A stretch of 64,000 bases of DNA, from the NCBI GenBank assembly GCA_021372865.1, contig JAJFTO010000020.1, forward strand, positions 1 to 64,000, given 5' to 3'. Made by a program: the position numbers and the translations under genes. Position 1 is the stretch's first letter. Every line of letters starts with the position of its first letter. Below, piece by piece: positions 52,953 to 62,717 of this stretch. The DNA comes from Porphyromonadaceae bacterium (lineage in GTDB: Bacteria; Bacteroidota; Bacteroidia; Bacteroidales; Dysgonomonadaceae). The notes beneath the pieces were generated by a model. The model had not been told where the DNA came from, made no database searches, and saw nothing but the letters and a program-made list of their open reading frames with translations.

Positions 52953-54395
52953 ATGAACAAAAAACTATTTTTATCACTGGCAATACTCATGATGTCTATC
53001 GCCGGTTTTGCTCAAAAACCAAATTCGACGCTCGATTACAACGAAAAGATGAGCTGGTGGCGTGATGCCAAATTCGGCATGTTCATTCATTGGGGACCTT
53101 ACTCGATGTATGGCGGAGTGTATAACGGATTTAACCAGCAACGCGGCGGCGCGGAATGGATTATGAACCGATGTAAAATTCCGGTAATGGAGTATCGGGC
53201 AAAGGCAAGCACCTTTAATCCGGTAAACTGGAATGCCGATGAAGTGGTAAAACTGGCTAAAGAGACCGGAATGAAATACATGGTCTTCACGACCAAACAT
53301 CACGATGGATTTGCGATGTTTCAAAGCAATGCCAGCAATTTAAATATCGCTGATTATACCCCTTTTAAGCGGGATGTGATCGATGAATTTGTAAAGGCTT
53401 GCCGGAAGTATGACATGAAATTCGGTTTTTATTATTCCCAGTCGCAGGACTGGTGTAATTCAGGCGGCGCCACAGCGCGCAAGCTTATGGCTGAAGGCTG
53501 GCCAAACCCCGACTCGGTACGGATCAACGAGTTTACGGATGCCAACCACGGTGCCTGGGACTGCCTGCAAACAGCCAATACCTTCGACGAATATTTTCAC
53601 AGAGTGGCACTCCCGCAGGTGAAGGAACTGTTGGAGCGGTACAGCGACGTGTCGGTTATCTGGTGGGACACCCCCATGTCGATCACGGACGAACAGGCTT
53701 CCAGATTACTGAAGGAGCTGGAACGATATCCTCAGGTAATTACCAACGACCGGTTAAAAAGGCCCAACTTCGCAGGTGATTTCAAAACTCCGGAAGGCCT
53801 GATTCCAAAAGCGGAGGATATTGTGGGAGTAGACTGGGAAACCTGTATGAATATCGGTAGTTCCTGGGGATTTAAATCCTGGGAAGACAAATGGAAATCC
53901 CCCTACGAATTAATCAAAAATCTGACATCGATCGCTGCCCGTGGCGGAAACTACCTGCTGAACATTGGCCCTACGCCACTGGGAGATGTTCCAGACGAAG
54001 CAAAATCGCGGCTGCATGAAATGGGGAAATGGATGTCGATAAATGGCGAAGCAATTTATGGAACGCAGCGAAGCCTTATTTACCCTGTCTGGGGCGAATG
54101 TACGCGTAAGGATGTCGGAAATAAAACCGTGCTGTACCTGTGCGTCTCCGAGTGGCCAAAGGATGGCAAACTCATTTTCGATGCAAACTACAAGGTCAGA
54201 AAAGCCTCTCTGTTGCACGACAACAGCGCCCTGAAGGTAGACAGAAAAAACAAGCAGATCGTCATCCAGGTCCCCCAGCAGGCTCCCAACGAATATGTAT
54301 CGGTGATAAAACTGGAGTTAAACGAGAAATTGCCCGTCAGCAAACTGATCTCCAACACGGCCAAATATTTTGAAATCGCGGATGAACAAAAATAA
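52953..54395 (+). CDS. GH29 alpha-L-fucosidase (first of three)
   Basis: The 480-residue secreted protein (signal peptide ending AGFAQ) has the GH29 signatures WWRDAKFGMFIHWGPYSMYGG near residue 30, MVFTTKHHDGFAMFQS near residue 110 and KFGFYYSQSQDW. The nucleophile is D239 in VSVIWWDTP. GH29 enzymes remove terminal alpha-L-fucose with retention. It is compact, without extra C-terminal domains beyond a short beta sandwich. It lies nine bases after GH31, and its last codons overlap possible upstream starts of the GH95 gene. Together with the other fucosidases it would release fucose for fucP/fucI. Confidence 0.93.
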   Translation: MNKKLFLSLAILMMSIAGFAQKPNSTLDYNEKMSWWRDAKFGMFIHWGPYSMYGGVYNGFNQQRGGAEWIMNRCKIPVMEYRAKASTFNPVNWNADEVVKLAKETGMKYMVFTTKHHDGFAMFQSNASNLNIADYTPFKRDVIDEFVKACRKYDMKFGFYYSQSQDWCNSGGATARKLMAEGWPNPDSVRINEFTDANHGAWDCLQTANTFDEYFHRVALPQVKELLERYSDVSVIWWDTPMSITDEQASRLLKELERYPQVITNDRLKRPNFAGDFKTPEGLIPKAEDIVGVDWETCMNIGSSWGFKSWEDKWKSPYELIKNLTSIAARGGNYLLNIGPTPLGDVPDEAKSRLHEMGKWMSINGEAIYGTQRSLIYPVWGECTRKDVGNKTVLYLCVSEWPKDGKLIFDANYKVRKASLLHDNSALKVDRKNKQIVIQVPQQAPNEYVSVIKLELNEKLPVSKLISNTAKYFEIADEQK

Positions 54396-54402
54396 TTTAA
54401 AC

Positions 54403-56979
54403 ATGAAGAAAGCAGTATATTATATAGGGTGGCTTCTTCTCGGAATCATATTTTCATTTTGCGCTCCCGATAAAAAATCTTCCGCAGATTTAAAGCTTTG
54501 GTATGACGCACCTGCCCGGATATGGGAGGAAGCGCTACCGCTCGGAAACGGTAGCCTTGGAGCAATGGTTTTTGGTAATTCCCTCAATGAGGTGTACCAG
54601 ATGAACGAAGAAACACTTTGGTCCGGTCCCATGGAAGAGCGGAACAACCCTCTTGGACCAGCGGCTTTGCCCAAAATTCGCGAAGCAATTGACAATAGCG
54701 ATTACAAGCTTGCCGAAAATTTATGGAAGAACAATTCACAAGGTCCGTATACAGCCCGATACCTGCCTCTTGCCAACCTGTTGCTAAATATGCGAGGCGA
54801 CGGGAATGACGTGGACGATTTCTATCGCGACCTGAATATATCGGATGCCACTGCCAGCGTCTCTTACAGGATGAATGACGTAGAATACACCAGAAGCAGT
54901 TTTATCTCATTCCCCGACCGTGTTATGGTCATTCAACTCGAAGCAGATAAAAAAGGCGCGGTCTCTTTTGATCTGGGAATAAACAGTGATTTACACTACG
55001 AAACTTCCACCGAGGGAAACAAATTGATTCTAAAGGGGAAAGCGCCATACTATGTGGCAAACAGGAAATATGATCCCAATCAGATTCTATACGCAGATGA
55101 GAAAGATGGCCCTGGAATGAACTTCGAAGTCCACCTGCTTGTCATTCCCAAGGGGGGAAGCATCGAAACGAATGATTCTGTTTTGTCACTGTCCAATGCG
55201 AACTCGGCGACGATCCTCGTTGCCGCGGCGACCAGCTATCATCAGGATTCATTTGCTCAATCCTCCACCGATCTGACTTCGGCAGGAAAGAAAGCGGAAG
55301 AATATCTGACCAAAGCACAAGCGCTCGGATACAAAAAATTACTCAACAGACACAAAGAAGATTACAAAAAATTGTTCGACAGGGTCGCGCTGGATTTGGG
55401 CGAAGGGAAAGAAGCACTTCCCGTAAACAAGCGCCTTGCAGCATTTCAAGACGATGATTCAGACAAGGGGTTGATCGAACTTTACTACCAATATGGACGA
55501 TACCTGACGATTGCTTCCTCCAGAGCGGGGAGCTTACCATCCAATCTGCAGGGGATATGGAACAGGTATGTTCAACCACCCTGGGGGTCCAATTACACCA
55601 CCAACATCAATACGGAAATGAATTACTGGCCCGTGGAGACCACCGGACTTCAGGAGTGTTTCGAACCACTGGTTTCGTTTGTCGAACGTCTTTCAAAGGA
55701 AGGTGCCAAAACGGCAAAAATAAACTACGGCATTGACAAAGGATGGCTCGCACATCACAATTCCGATGCATGGGCGCAAACCTCACCGACCGGAGGGTAT
55801 GACCAGGATCCGAGTGGTACCCCCCGATGGTCGTGCTGGCCCATGGCAGGTGTGTGGTTTTGCCAGAACCTGTGGGAACATTACGCATTTCAGGGTGACA
55901 GGAAATATCTCGAAGAAAAAGCGTATCCCCTGATGAAAGGGGCGGCAGAATTTATGCTACAGTGGCTGCAGGAGGACACTGAAAGCGGCTATCTGGTCAC
56001 CAATCCGTCATCTTCTCCCGAGAATAATTTCAAGTATATTGATCCAAACGGAAAAGAGCAGGTGGGTGTCATTGCAAAAGCCACGACCATGGACATGGCG
56101 CTGATTCGTGACCTGTTTGTCAACAGTATCCGGGCCTCGGAAATACTGGAGAAGGATACATCCTTCAGGGATGAATTAAAAACAGCTTTGGCGCGCTTAT
56201 ACCCTCCGCACATGGGATCAAAAGGACAACTCCAGGAGTGGTACAAGGACTTTGAGGATGTGGATCCTCATCACCGCCATGCTTCTCATCTCCTGGGACT
56301 CCATCCCGGAAAGGAGGTTTTACCCCGTGTCAATCCCGATTATGCAAAAGCTACGAAACGCACGCTTGAATTGCGGGGCGATGGAGGCACAGGATGGGCC
56401 ATGGCATGGAAGATTAACTTCTGGGCAAGGCTGGAAGAAGGAAATCACGCTTACAAGATGCTAAAAAATGCGTTAAGACATGTGGATGCCACAGAGGTAT
56501 CCATGAAGGGCGGAGGCACCTACTCCAACCTGTTTGACGCGCATCCGCCATTTCAAATCGATGGCAACTTCGGAGGTACGGCAGGAATTACCGAAATGTT
56601 GTTACAAAGCCACTCCAGCGAGATTTTTATTTTGCCGGCACTCCCCGATGACTGGCGTTCAGGGTCGGTAAAAGGACTTCATGCCAGAGGAGGCTTTATC
56701 CTGGATTTCGAATGGGAAAACGGCGTTTTAAAAAATGTAAACATACGCTCCACGTTGGGAGGAAATTGCCGGCTCAGGACACACTCGCCACTTCAGGCAA
56801 AAGATGTATCTTTGCAAAACGCACAGCATAGTAACCCAAACGAATTTTATCCTGAACCTGTTTTACCTGCTTTTATTTCGAACAGAAGTGAATCAAATGC
56901 GGAGCTTTCATTGAAAGAGACCTACCTGGTCGATTTCGATACGAAAAAAGGGAAGTGCTATCAACTGACCGCGAACTAA
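54403..56979 (+). CDS. GH95 alpha-L-fucosidase
   Basis: The 858-residue lipoprotein (IIFSFC, Cys20 from the ATG at 54403) belongs to GH95, inverting enzymes for alpha-1,2-L-fucose or the related alpha-L-galactose. Visible motifs are KLWYDAPARIWEEALPLGNG at the start of the mature part, NINTEMNYWPVE with N401 and N403 near the water-activating site, NPSSSPENNF with the acid candidate and FQIDGNFGGTAG with D720. Length is normal. The longer frame from 54370 overlaps the preceding gene and lacks a signal-peptide start, so I prefer 54403. Confidence 0.92.
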   Translation: MKKAVYYIGWLLLGIIFSFCAPDKKSSADLKLWYDAPARIWEEALPLGNGSLGAMVFGNSLNEVYQMNEETLWSGPMEERNNPLGPAALPKIREAIDNSDYKLAENLWKNNSQGPYTARYLPLANLLLNMRGDGNDVDDFYRDLNISDATASVSYRMNDVEYTRSSFISFPDRVMVIQLEADKKGAVSFDLGINSDLHYETSTEGNKLILKGKAPYYVANRKYDPNQILYADEKDGPGMNFEVHLLVIPKGGSIETNDSVLSLSNANSATILVAAATSYHQDSFAQSSTDLTSAGKKAEEYLTKAQALGYKKLLNRHKEDYKKLFDRVALDLGEGKEALPVNKRLAAFQDDDSDKGLIELYYQYGRYLTIASSRAGSLPSNLQGIWNRYVQPPWGSNYTTNINTEMNYWPVETTGLQECFEPLVSFVERLSKEGAKTAKINYGIDKGWLAHHNSDAWAQTSPTGGYDQDPSGTPRWSCWPMAGVWFCQNLWEHYAFQGDRKYLEEKAYPLMKGAAEFMLQWLQEDTESGYLVTNPSSSPENNFKYIDPNGKEQVGVIAKATTMDMALIRDLFVNSIRASEILEKDTSFRDELKTALARLYPPHMGSKGQLQEWYKDFEDVDPHHRHASHLLGLHPGKEVLPRVNPDYAKATKRTLELRGDGGTGWAMAWKINFWARLEEGNHAYKMLKNALRHVDATEVSMKGGGTYSNLFDAHPPFQIDGNFGGTAGITEMLLQSHSSEIFILPALPDDWRSGSVKGLHARGGFILDFEWENGVLKNVNIRSTLGGNCRLRTHSPLQAKDVSLQNAQHSNPNEFYPEPVLPAFISNRSESNAELSLKETYLVDFDTKKGKCYQLTAN

Positions 56980-57024
56980 AATTAAATATCCACAGCAAAG
57001 AATAGTGAAAAATTAAGCGGACGT

Positions 57025-58914
57025 ATGAAAAAATATTGGATGTTTATTGGCATTTCCCTCTTTTTTGTTTTGACAGCGCAATCTCAAAACAGAGGAGACG
57101 AACAGGGTATGGCCATCCTGGAAAAGCTACAGTTGCCACAGGATAAAGTAGCCGTGTCGGATGCCTACGCGACCTGGTGGACAAAATCACAGGAAAATCT
57201 GGACCATCGCATGGAGTGGTATGCCGATGCAAAGTTTGGATGCTTTATCCATTGGGGTGTTTATTCTGTTCCTGCGGGAGTATGGAAAGGCAAAAATGTG
57301 GGAGGCTATACCGAACATCTCATGCGCAAGGCGCAGATTCCATTGGTAAATTATATCAAGGAATTGGTTTTGCCTTTTAATCCGGTCGATTTTGATGCCG
57401 ATGAATGGATGCGAACAATTCGCGATGCCGGCATGAAATACCTGGTCATAACAGCCAAGCATCACGACGGGTTCGCGATGTATTTCTCAGACGTCTATCC
57501 GTATGACATGTCATTGACAAAGTACAACAAAGATCCCATGGCCGCACTTCGCGAGGCTGCCCGAAAGTATGGCATCAAATTCGGGTTTTATTATTCGCAT
57601 GCCTTCGATTGGGAACATCCCTGTGCACCGGGAAATGATTGGGAATATCCCGATCATCCCGGAGGCGACCGGTTGGTGGGGGGAAGCGACTGGTGGCTGA
57701 CACGGCCGGATTACCTTCCGATAGCCGACAAATACGTCAGAGAAAAATCAATTCCTCAAATACAGGAGCTGATAAAAAGGTATGATCCTGACCTGATGTG
57801 GTTTGACACACCTCATAAATTACCATTATATCAAAACATCCGCATATTGAAGGCCATCCGTGAAATCGATCCTGAAAACAAGATTGTCGTGAACGGACGT
57901 TTGGCTCGTTTTGACGATAAAAACTTAGGCGACTATGCCAATACGGGTGATCGCGCAGCGTACCTCTACCCCACCCCGGGTTTTTGGGAATCCATTCCCA
58001 CAACCAACGAATCTTACGGCTATAGCATCGTGGACACGGAACGCAAACCGGTCAGTCATTTTGTGCGTCTTCTTTCTTCTGCTGTGGCCAAAGGGGGGAA
58101 CATTTTATTGAATGTGGGCCCGATGGGGAATGGGAAATGGGATGATAAAGACGTGTCCATCGTCCTTGAAATTGGGAAATGGTTAAAAGTAAACGGTGAA
58201 GCCATCTACGGTGCTCAAAAAACAGATTTACCCGTACAATCGTGGGGCGTAACAACCCAAAAGGGGGATACCCTATATGCGCACGTACATCAGTGGCCGA
58301 AAAACGGCATTCTGACTGTCGGGGGACTGACTTCTGACATTGGCAAAGCCTGGCTCGTTTCGGATCCCCAACAAAAGAGAGTCTCCTTTTCGCGGATAAA
58401 TGATAAGGATATGGTAGTCTATCTGCCTGTAAACGCCCCAGATTTGATGAATACCGTCGTTGCATTGACTGTAAAAAAAGCGAAAAAATCCTATCCGGTC
58501 CGTTTGTTGGACGATACGGCCGATAACACGCTGTTTACTTTTGATGCCGAAATAATGGGTAGCGGGCTACGGTTTGGTGATGGAAAAGTTCACAGAAATT
58601 ACGTGACAAACTGGAAAACAAATGATCAATGGATGAGATGGGAAGTAAGAATCAATAAACCTGTAAATTATGATCTCTTCCTGGACTATAACACGGTGGA
58701 AGATACCGATACGGGAGAAGTTTTCTTCAGTATCGCCGGTAAGAATTTTACAGTAAACTACCCTCCACACCCCGAAAAAAAAGGAACAAACAGTGTACAT
58801 ATCGGCAGCATAGCATTGACAGCAGATGAGTTTGAGTGTTCGCTCAGGGGAAAAAATCATCGGGGTAATCAGTGTATGAACCCGATTGCTGTCCGATTAA
58901 TAAAAACACAGTAG
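57025..58914 (+). CDS. GH29 alpha-L-fucosidase with long C-terminal region
   Basis: The 629-residue secreted protein (signal peptide ending TAQSQ) has the GH29 core: DAKFGCFIHWGVYSVPAGVW, MKYLVITAKHHDGFAMYFSD, KFGFYYSHAFDWEHP and the nucleophile D261 in DLMWFDTPHK. After residue 470 it continues for about 150 residues with a beta-sandwich pattern (YDLFLDYNTVEDTDTGEVFF, SVHIGSIAL) resembling a carbohydrate-binding module of the fucosidase C-terminal type. The extra module distinguishes it from the other two GH29 genes and could direct it to the polymer. It lies 45 bases after GH95. Confidence 0.92.
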   Translation: MKKYWMFIGISLFFVLTAQSQNRGDEQGMAILEKLQLPQDKVAVSDAYATWWTKSQENLDHRMEWYADAKFGCFIHWGVYSVPAGVWKGKNVGGYTEHLMRKAQIPLVNYIKELVLPFNPVDFDADEWMRTIRDAGMKYLVITAKHHDGFAMYFSDVYPYDMSLTKYNKDPMAALREAARKYGIKFGFYYSHAFDWEHPCAPGNDWEYPDHPGGDRLVGGSDWWLTRPDYLPIADKYVREKSIPQIQELIKRYDPDLMWFDTPHKLPLYQNIRILKAIREIDPENKIVVNGRLARFDDKNLGDYANTGDRAAYLYPTPGFWESIPTTNESYGYSIVDTERKPVSHFVRLLSSAVAKGGNILLNVGPMGNGKWDDKDVSIVLEIGKWLKVNGEAIYGAQKTDLPVQSWGVTTQKGDTLYAHVHQWPKNGILTVGGLTSDIGKAWLVSDPQQKRVSFSRINDKDMVVYLPVNAPDLMNTVVALTVKKAKKSYPVRLLDDTADNTLFTFDAEIMGSGLRFGDGKVHRNYVTNWKTNDQWMRWEVRINKPVNYDLFLDYNTVEDTDTGEVFFSIAGKNFTVNYPPHPEKKGTNSVHIGSIALTADEFECSLRGKNHRGNQCMNPIAVRLIKTQ

Positions 58915-58945
58915 AACAGTTTAAATGATTATTAATTTGAAAAAT

Positions 58946-60190
58946 ATGAACAAAATATTTACTTTTTTCGGCATCCTCGCCATCGGTTTATTTCTTTCCT
59001 GCAAGACGCAGGAATCCGGTGATTTGGTCAAACAAAACTTTAATTTTGCTTCAGAACAGCTTGCCTACGCATTGCAGGAAATTGATTCTGCGAAAGCAAG
59101 AGATGGTCGAGATTCTCTCACCAAAGTTGAAAAGCCATTGGTGAGTCCCCGCACCCTTAATGAAGATGGAACGCTGAAACTGGTTGTTTCCCGGGACTGG
59201 ACCTGCGGTTTCTTTCCCGGGGAGCTGTGGTATATGTATGAATACACAAAAGATCCAGGCTGGGAAAAACAGGCAAGGACTTTCACGGCTGCCCTCGAAG
59301 GACAAAAGTTCACCAAAACCACCCACGATTTGGGGTTTATGATGTATTGCAGTTTTGGAAACGGGTTGCGGTTAACGAATGACCAAAGTTACAAGCCCAT
59401 TTTGCTTGAAGCAGCAAACTCACTGATCTCACGCTACAAGCCCAATGCCAAAATTATCCGGTCCTGGGATCACAACCGCGACAAGTGGCAATGTCCGGTG
59501 ATCATCGACAACATGATGAATCTGGAATTGCTTTTCTGGGCATCCAGGGAAAGTGGTGACTCCTCCTATTACAATATTGCAGTGAACCATGCGAACACGA
59601 CCATGAAAAATCATTTTCGCCCGGATTATGGCACCTATCACGTAGTCGACTACGACACCATTACCGGTGAAGTACTGAACCGTCATACCCATCAGGGTTA
59701 TGCACATGAGTCCACCTGGGCCCGGGGCGAAGCATGGGCATTGTACGGTTATACCATGTGTTACCGGGAGACAAAAAACAACGCCTATCTGGACCAGGCC
59801 CGGTATGTGGCAGATTTTATCTTTACGAACCCCAACCTACCGGAGGATTTAATTCCTTACTGGGATTTTAACGCACCCGCAATTCCGAACGAACCCCGTG
59901 ATGCCTCCGCAGCCGCAATCATCGCATCGGCGCTCTATGAGCTGAGCACCTTTGGCGGAGAAAAAGCAGCTCAATACAAAGAACAGGCCGACACGATACT
60001 GAAGAATCTGACACTTCACTATCGCGCCACATTGCATGACGACGGCGGATTTCTGTTGCTTCACAGTACCGGATCAAAACCGTCGAACTCCGAAGTGGAT
60101 GTGCCACTGGTATATGCCGACTATTATTTCCTGGAGGCGCTCTTACGAAAAAATAAAATAGAAAATAATCTACCTTCAACCGGACACTAA
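58946..60190 (+). CDS. GH88 unsaturated glucuronyl hydrolase
   Basis: The 414-residue lipoprotein (GLFLSC, Cys19 from the ATG at 58946) matches GH88, which removes the 4,5-unsaturated uronate left at chain ends by polysaccharide lyases. The two catalytic Asp are D128 in TTHDLGFMMY and D188 in VIIDNMMNLE, with RSWDHNRDKWQCPV between them and the conserved STWARGEAWALYG later. An upstream ATG at 58925 would add seven residues. Its presence supports real lyase activity by the PL genes of this locus. It sits 31 bases after GH29 and is directly followed by GH2. Confidence 0.94.
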   Translation: MNKIFTFFGILAIGLFLSCKTQESGDLVKQNFNFASEQLAYALQEIDSAKARDGRDSLTKVEKPLVSPRTLNEDGTLKLVVSRDWTCGFFPGELWYMYEYTKDPGWEKQARTFTAALEGQKFTKTTHDLGFMMYCSFGNGLRLTNDQSYKPILLEAANSLISRYKPNAKIIRSWDHNRDKWQCPVIIDNMMNLELLFWASRESGDSSYYNIAVNHANTTMKNHFRPDYGTYHVVDYDTITGEVLNRHTHQGYAHESTWARGEAWALYGYTMCYRETKNNAYLDQARYVADFIFTNPNLPEDLIPYWDFNAPAIPNEPRDASAAAIIASALYELSTFGGEKAAQYKEQADTILKNLTLHYRATLHDDGGFLLLHSTGSKPSNSEVDVPLVYADYYFLEALLRKNKIENNLPSTGH

Positions 60191-62659
60191 ATGAAGCAAT
60201 TAAAATATATATGGGCATTTTTGTTGATAGGCTGTAATCTGATTGCCGGATTCGGACAAATCAACTACTCACAGAAAACAAGATTGAATGATCACTGGGA
60301 ATTTCTTAAATCGGATCTGGGCAATGTATGGGAGGCGGTACGTCCCGACTCGGAAGGTTCTCCGGAAAAGGTTCCACTGTGGGAACAGGTAACACTACCC
60401 CACTGCTACAATGCTACTGACGCCGTGGATCCGGATCTGAACTACTATCAGGGGCCGGCCTGGTACAGGACCCTTCTATCTGTAGACAATCCTTATAAAG
60501 AGGGACGAACCTTGCTCCATTTCGAGGGTGCCGGACAAAAAACCAGGGTCTATATTTACACAGAAGAGGTGACATCCCATGTGGGGGGCTATGATGAGTG
60601 GGAGGCAGATATCACCGAGGCAGTGAATCGTTTTCTCTCCTCGGACGATGCCGGCCGCTTTGAAGGAAAAATTCCCCTATCCATCCGTTGTGACAATTCA
60701 AGGGACACGGAGATGATTCCTTCCGATCTTTCCGATTTCAATCTCTACGGGGGAATATATCGTTACCTGAATCTGGTATATACACCGGCACTGGCACTCC
60801 GGTCTGTACGTGTGGATGCCACTGTCGATGCAAACGGAAAAAATGGAGTGCTGGATATTTTTGCCTCTTTCAATCAAAAGAATCCTACTGGCATCCTGAA
60901 TGTGAAAATATTCTCGCCGCAGAACAAGCTGTTGAAAGATCAGGATATCCGGCTGGAAAATCTCTCCGGTCAGAAATTGTACTCCTTTTCTTTGAATAAA
61001 CCGGAATTGTGGGCACCGGAACACCCTTCTCTCTACCGGTGTGAAGTGACATTGAACTCAGAGGCAGGGTCCATGAAAGCGGAAGAGACCTTTGGCTTTC
61101 GTCATTTCGAATTTGTCAAAAAAGGTCCGTTTATGCTGAACGGAAAACGGCTGTTGTTGCGTGGTACCCACCGTCATGAAGATCACGCGGGAGTGGCGGC
61201 TGCCATGACCGAAGAGATGATCGTGGAGGAGATGGAGATGATGAAATCCATGGGAGTCAACTTTATTCGGCTGGGACACTATCAACAGTCGCGCATCGTG
61301 CTTGAGCAGTGCGACCGACTGGGCATCCTGGTCTGGGAGGAGATACCCTGGTGCCGCGGGGGACTGGGGGGCGACCAATATAAGGAACAGGCAAGGCGCA
61401 TGCTGACGAACATGATCGCGCAGCATCGGAATCATCCTTCCGTGATCTTGTGGGGATTGGGGAATGAAAACGACTGGCCCAACGATTTTCCGGAATTTGA
61501 CAAAGAAAAAATCAGGGCCTTTATGAAAGAGCTTCATCTGCTTTCTCATACACTCGACGATTCACGGCTCACTTCCATCCGGCGGTGCGACTTCTGCAAG
61601 GATATCGTGGATGTATATTCACCTTCTATTTGGGCCGGCTGGTACAGAGGCATTTATACCGATTACAAAAACGTTTCCTATAGTGAAATGCAGAAAACCG
61701 ATCGTTTCCTGCATGTGGAATGGGGAGGAGATAACCATGCCCGTCGCCATGCGGAGGACCCTTACAGCAATCTTGATAAAATTGACAGCGGCGGACAAAA
61801 AGCAGATGAACGTGCCGGCGACGCATCGCTCTATGGCGGTACAGCCAGAGCTTCGCGCGATGGAGACTGGAGCGAGACCTATATCTGTGATCTGATAGAC
61901 TGGCATCTGAAGGAACAGGAGACGATGCCCTGGCTTACCGGCGCTGCCTACTGGCCATTCAAGGACTTCTCCACACCGGTACGTCCCGAAAATCCAGTTC
62001 CTTATATGAACCAGAAGGGCGTCGTGGAAAGAGATCTGACTCCGAAAGAGGCATTCTACGTATTTCAGTCCTACTGGACCGAAAAGCCGATGATCCGCAT
62101 TTACGGACACAGCTGGCCGGTACGCTGGGGCAAGCCCGGCGAAGAGAAGACCATAAAGGTCTACTCCAACTGTGAGGAGGCGGAACTCTTCCTCAACGGA
62201 CGGAGCATGGGCGTCAGAAAGCGTGATAGTCAGAATTTCCCTGCCGCAGGATTGCGCTGGAACACATCCTTGGAGCCGGGAAAAAATAGCGTGAAGGTCG
62301 TTGGGAAAAAAGGGAAGGAAACAGTGATGGACACCATCATGTTCGACTACGAAACACGTCCTTTCGGTGAACCGGCAAAAATTGTTGCCCGTATAATCGA
62401 AGAGACCGAAACCTACGCCTGGATCGAAGCGGAGCTTCGCGATCAGCACGATGTACCCTGTCTTACCTCGACCGACTATATCCGTTTTGATGCTACCGGC
62501 GACGGAGAGCTGGTTGTGAACATGGGCACTTCCACTGCTTCATCTAAGGTACAGGCATATAACGGAAGAGCAAGGATAAAATTGATAAAGCAAGGGACGA
62601 AGAGTGTCGTTTCTGTCAAATCAGGAGGATTGGAAACGGTCTTTATTGAAGTAAAATAA
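60191..62659 (+). CDS. GH2 beta-glycosidase (beta-galactosidase/beta-glucuronidase type)
   Basis: The 822-residue secreted protein has the GH2 layout: jelly-roll N-terminal domain (LNDHWEFLKSDLGNVWE, LPHCYNATDAVD), Ig-like domains and a TIM barrel. The acid/base is E426 in GLGNENDW and the nucleophile E510 in FLHVEWGGD, with LLLRGTHRHEDHAG at the barrel entrance. Linkage specificity is not clear; galactose, glucuronate or mannose are possible. It starts immediately after the GH88 stop and may have either a lipobox (LLIGC) or a cleavable signal (AGFGQ). Confidence 0.9.
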   Translation: MKQLKYIWAFLLIGCNLIAGFGQINYSQKTRLNDHWEFLKSDLGNVWEAVRPDSEGSPEKVPLWEQVTLPHCYNATDAVDPDLNYYQGPAWYRTLLSVDNPYKEGRTLLHFEGAGQKTRVYIYTEEVTSHVGGYDEWEADITEAVNRFLSSDDAGRFEGKIPLSIRCDNSRDTEMIPSDLSDFNLYGGIYRYLNLVYTPALALRSVRVDATVDANGKNGVLDIFASFNQKNPTGILNVKIFSPQNKLLKDQDIRLENLSGQKLYSFSLNKPELWAPEHPSLYRCEVTLNSEAGSMKAEETFGFRHFEFVKKGPFMLNGKRLLLRGTHRHEDHAGVAAAMTEEMIVEEMEMMKSMGVNFIRLGHYQQSRIVLEQCDRLGILVWEEIPWCRGGLGGDQYKEQARRMLTNMIAQHRNHPSVILWGLGNENDWPNDFPEFDKEKIRAFMKELHLLSHTLDDSRLTSIRRCDFCKDIVDVYSPSIWAGWYRGIYTDYKNVSYSEMQKTDRFLHVEWGGDNHARRHAEDPYSNLDKIDSGGQKADERAGDASLYGGTARASRDGDWSETYICDLIDWHLKEQETMPWLTGAAYWPFKDFSTPVRPENPVPYMNQKGVVERDLTPKEAFYVFQSYWTEKPMIRIYGHSWPVRWGKPGEEKTIKVYSNCEEAELFLNGRSMGVRKRDSQNFPAAGLRWNTSLEPGKNSVKVVGKKGKETVMDTIMFDYETRPFGEPAKIVARIIEETETYAWIEAELRDQHDVPCLTSTDYIRFDATGDGELVVNMGTSTASSKVQAYNGRARIKLIKQGTKSVVSVKSGGLETVFIEVK

Positions 62660-62717
62660 ATTATCCGACCGCATCATCACATTCGTCGATGAAGAAAAAT
62701 TAGTCAAATATTTCCAG

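Noticed and set aside
61619..62449. 276-codon minus-strand open frame
   Set aside because: It is antisense to the GH2 gene, whose catalytic motifs are intact in this stretch.
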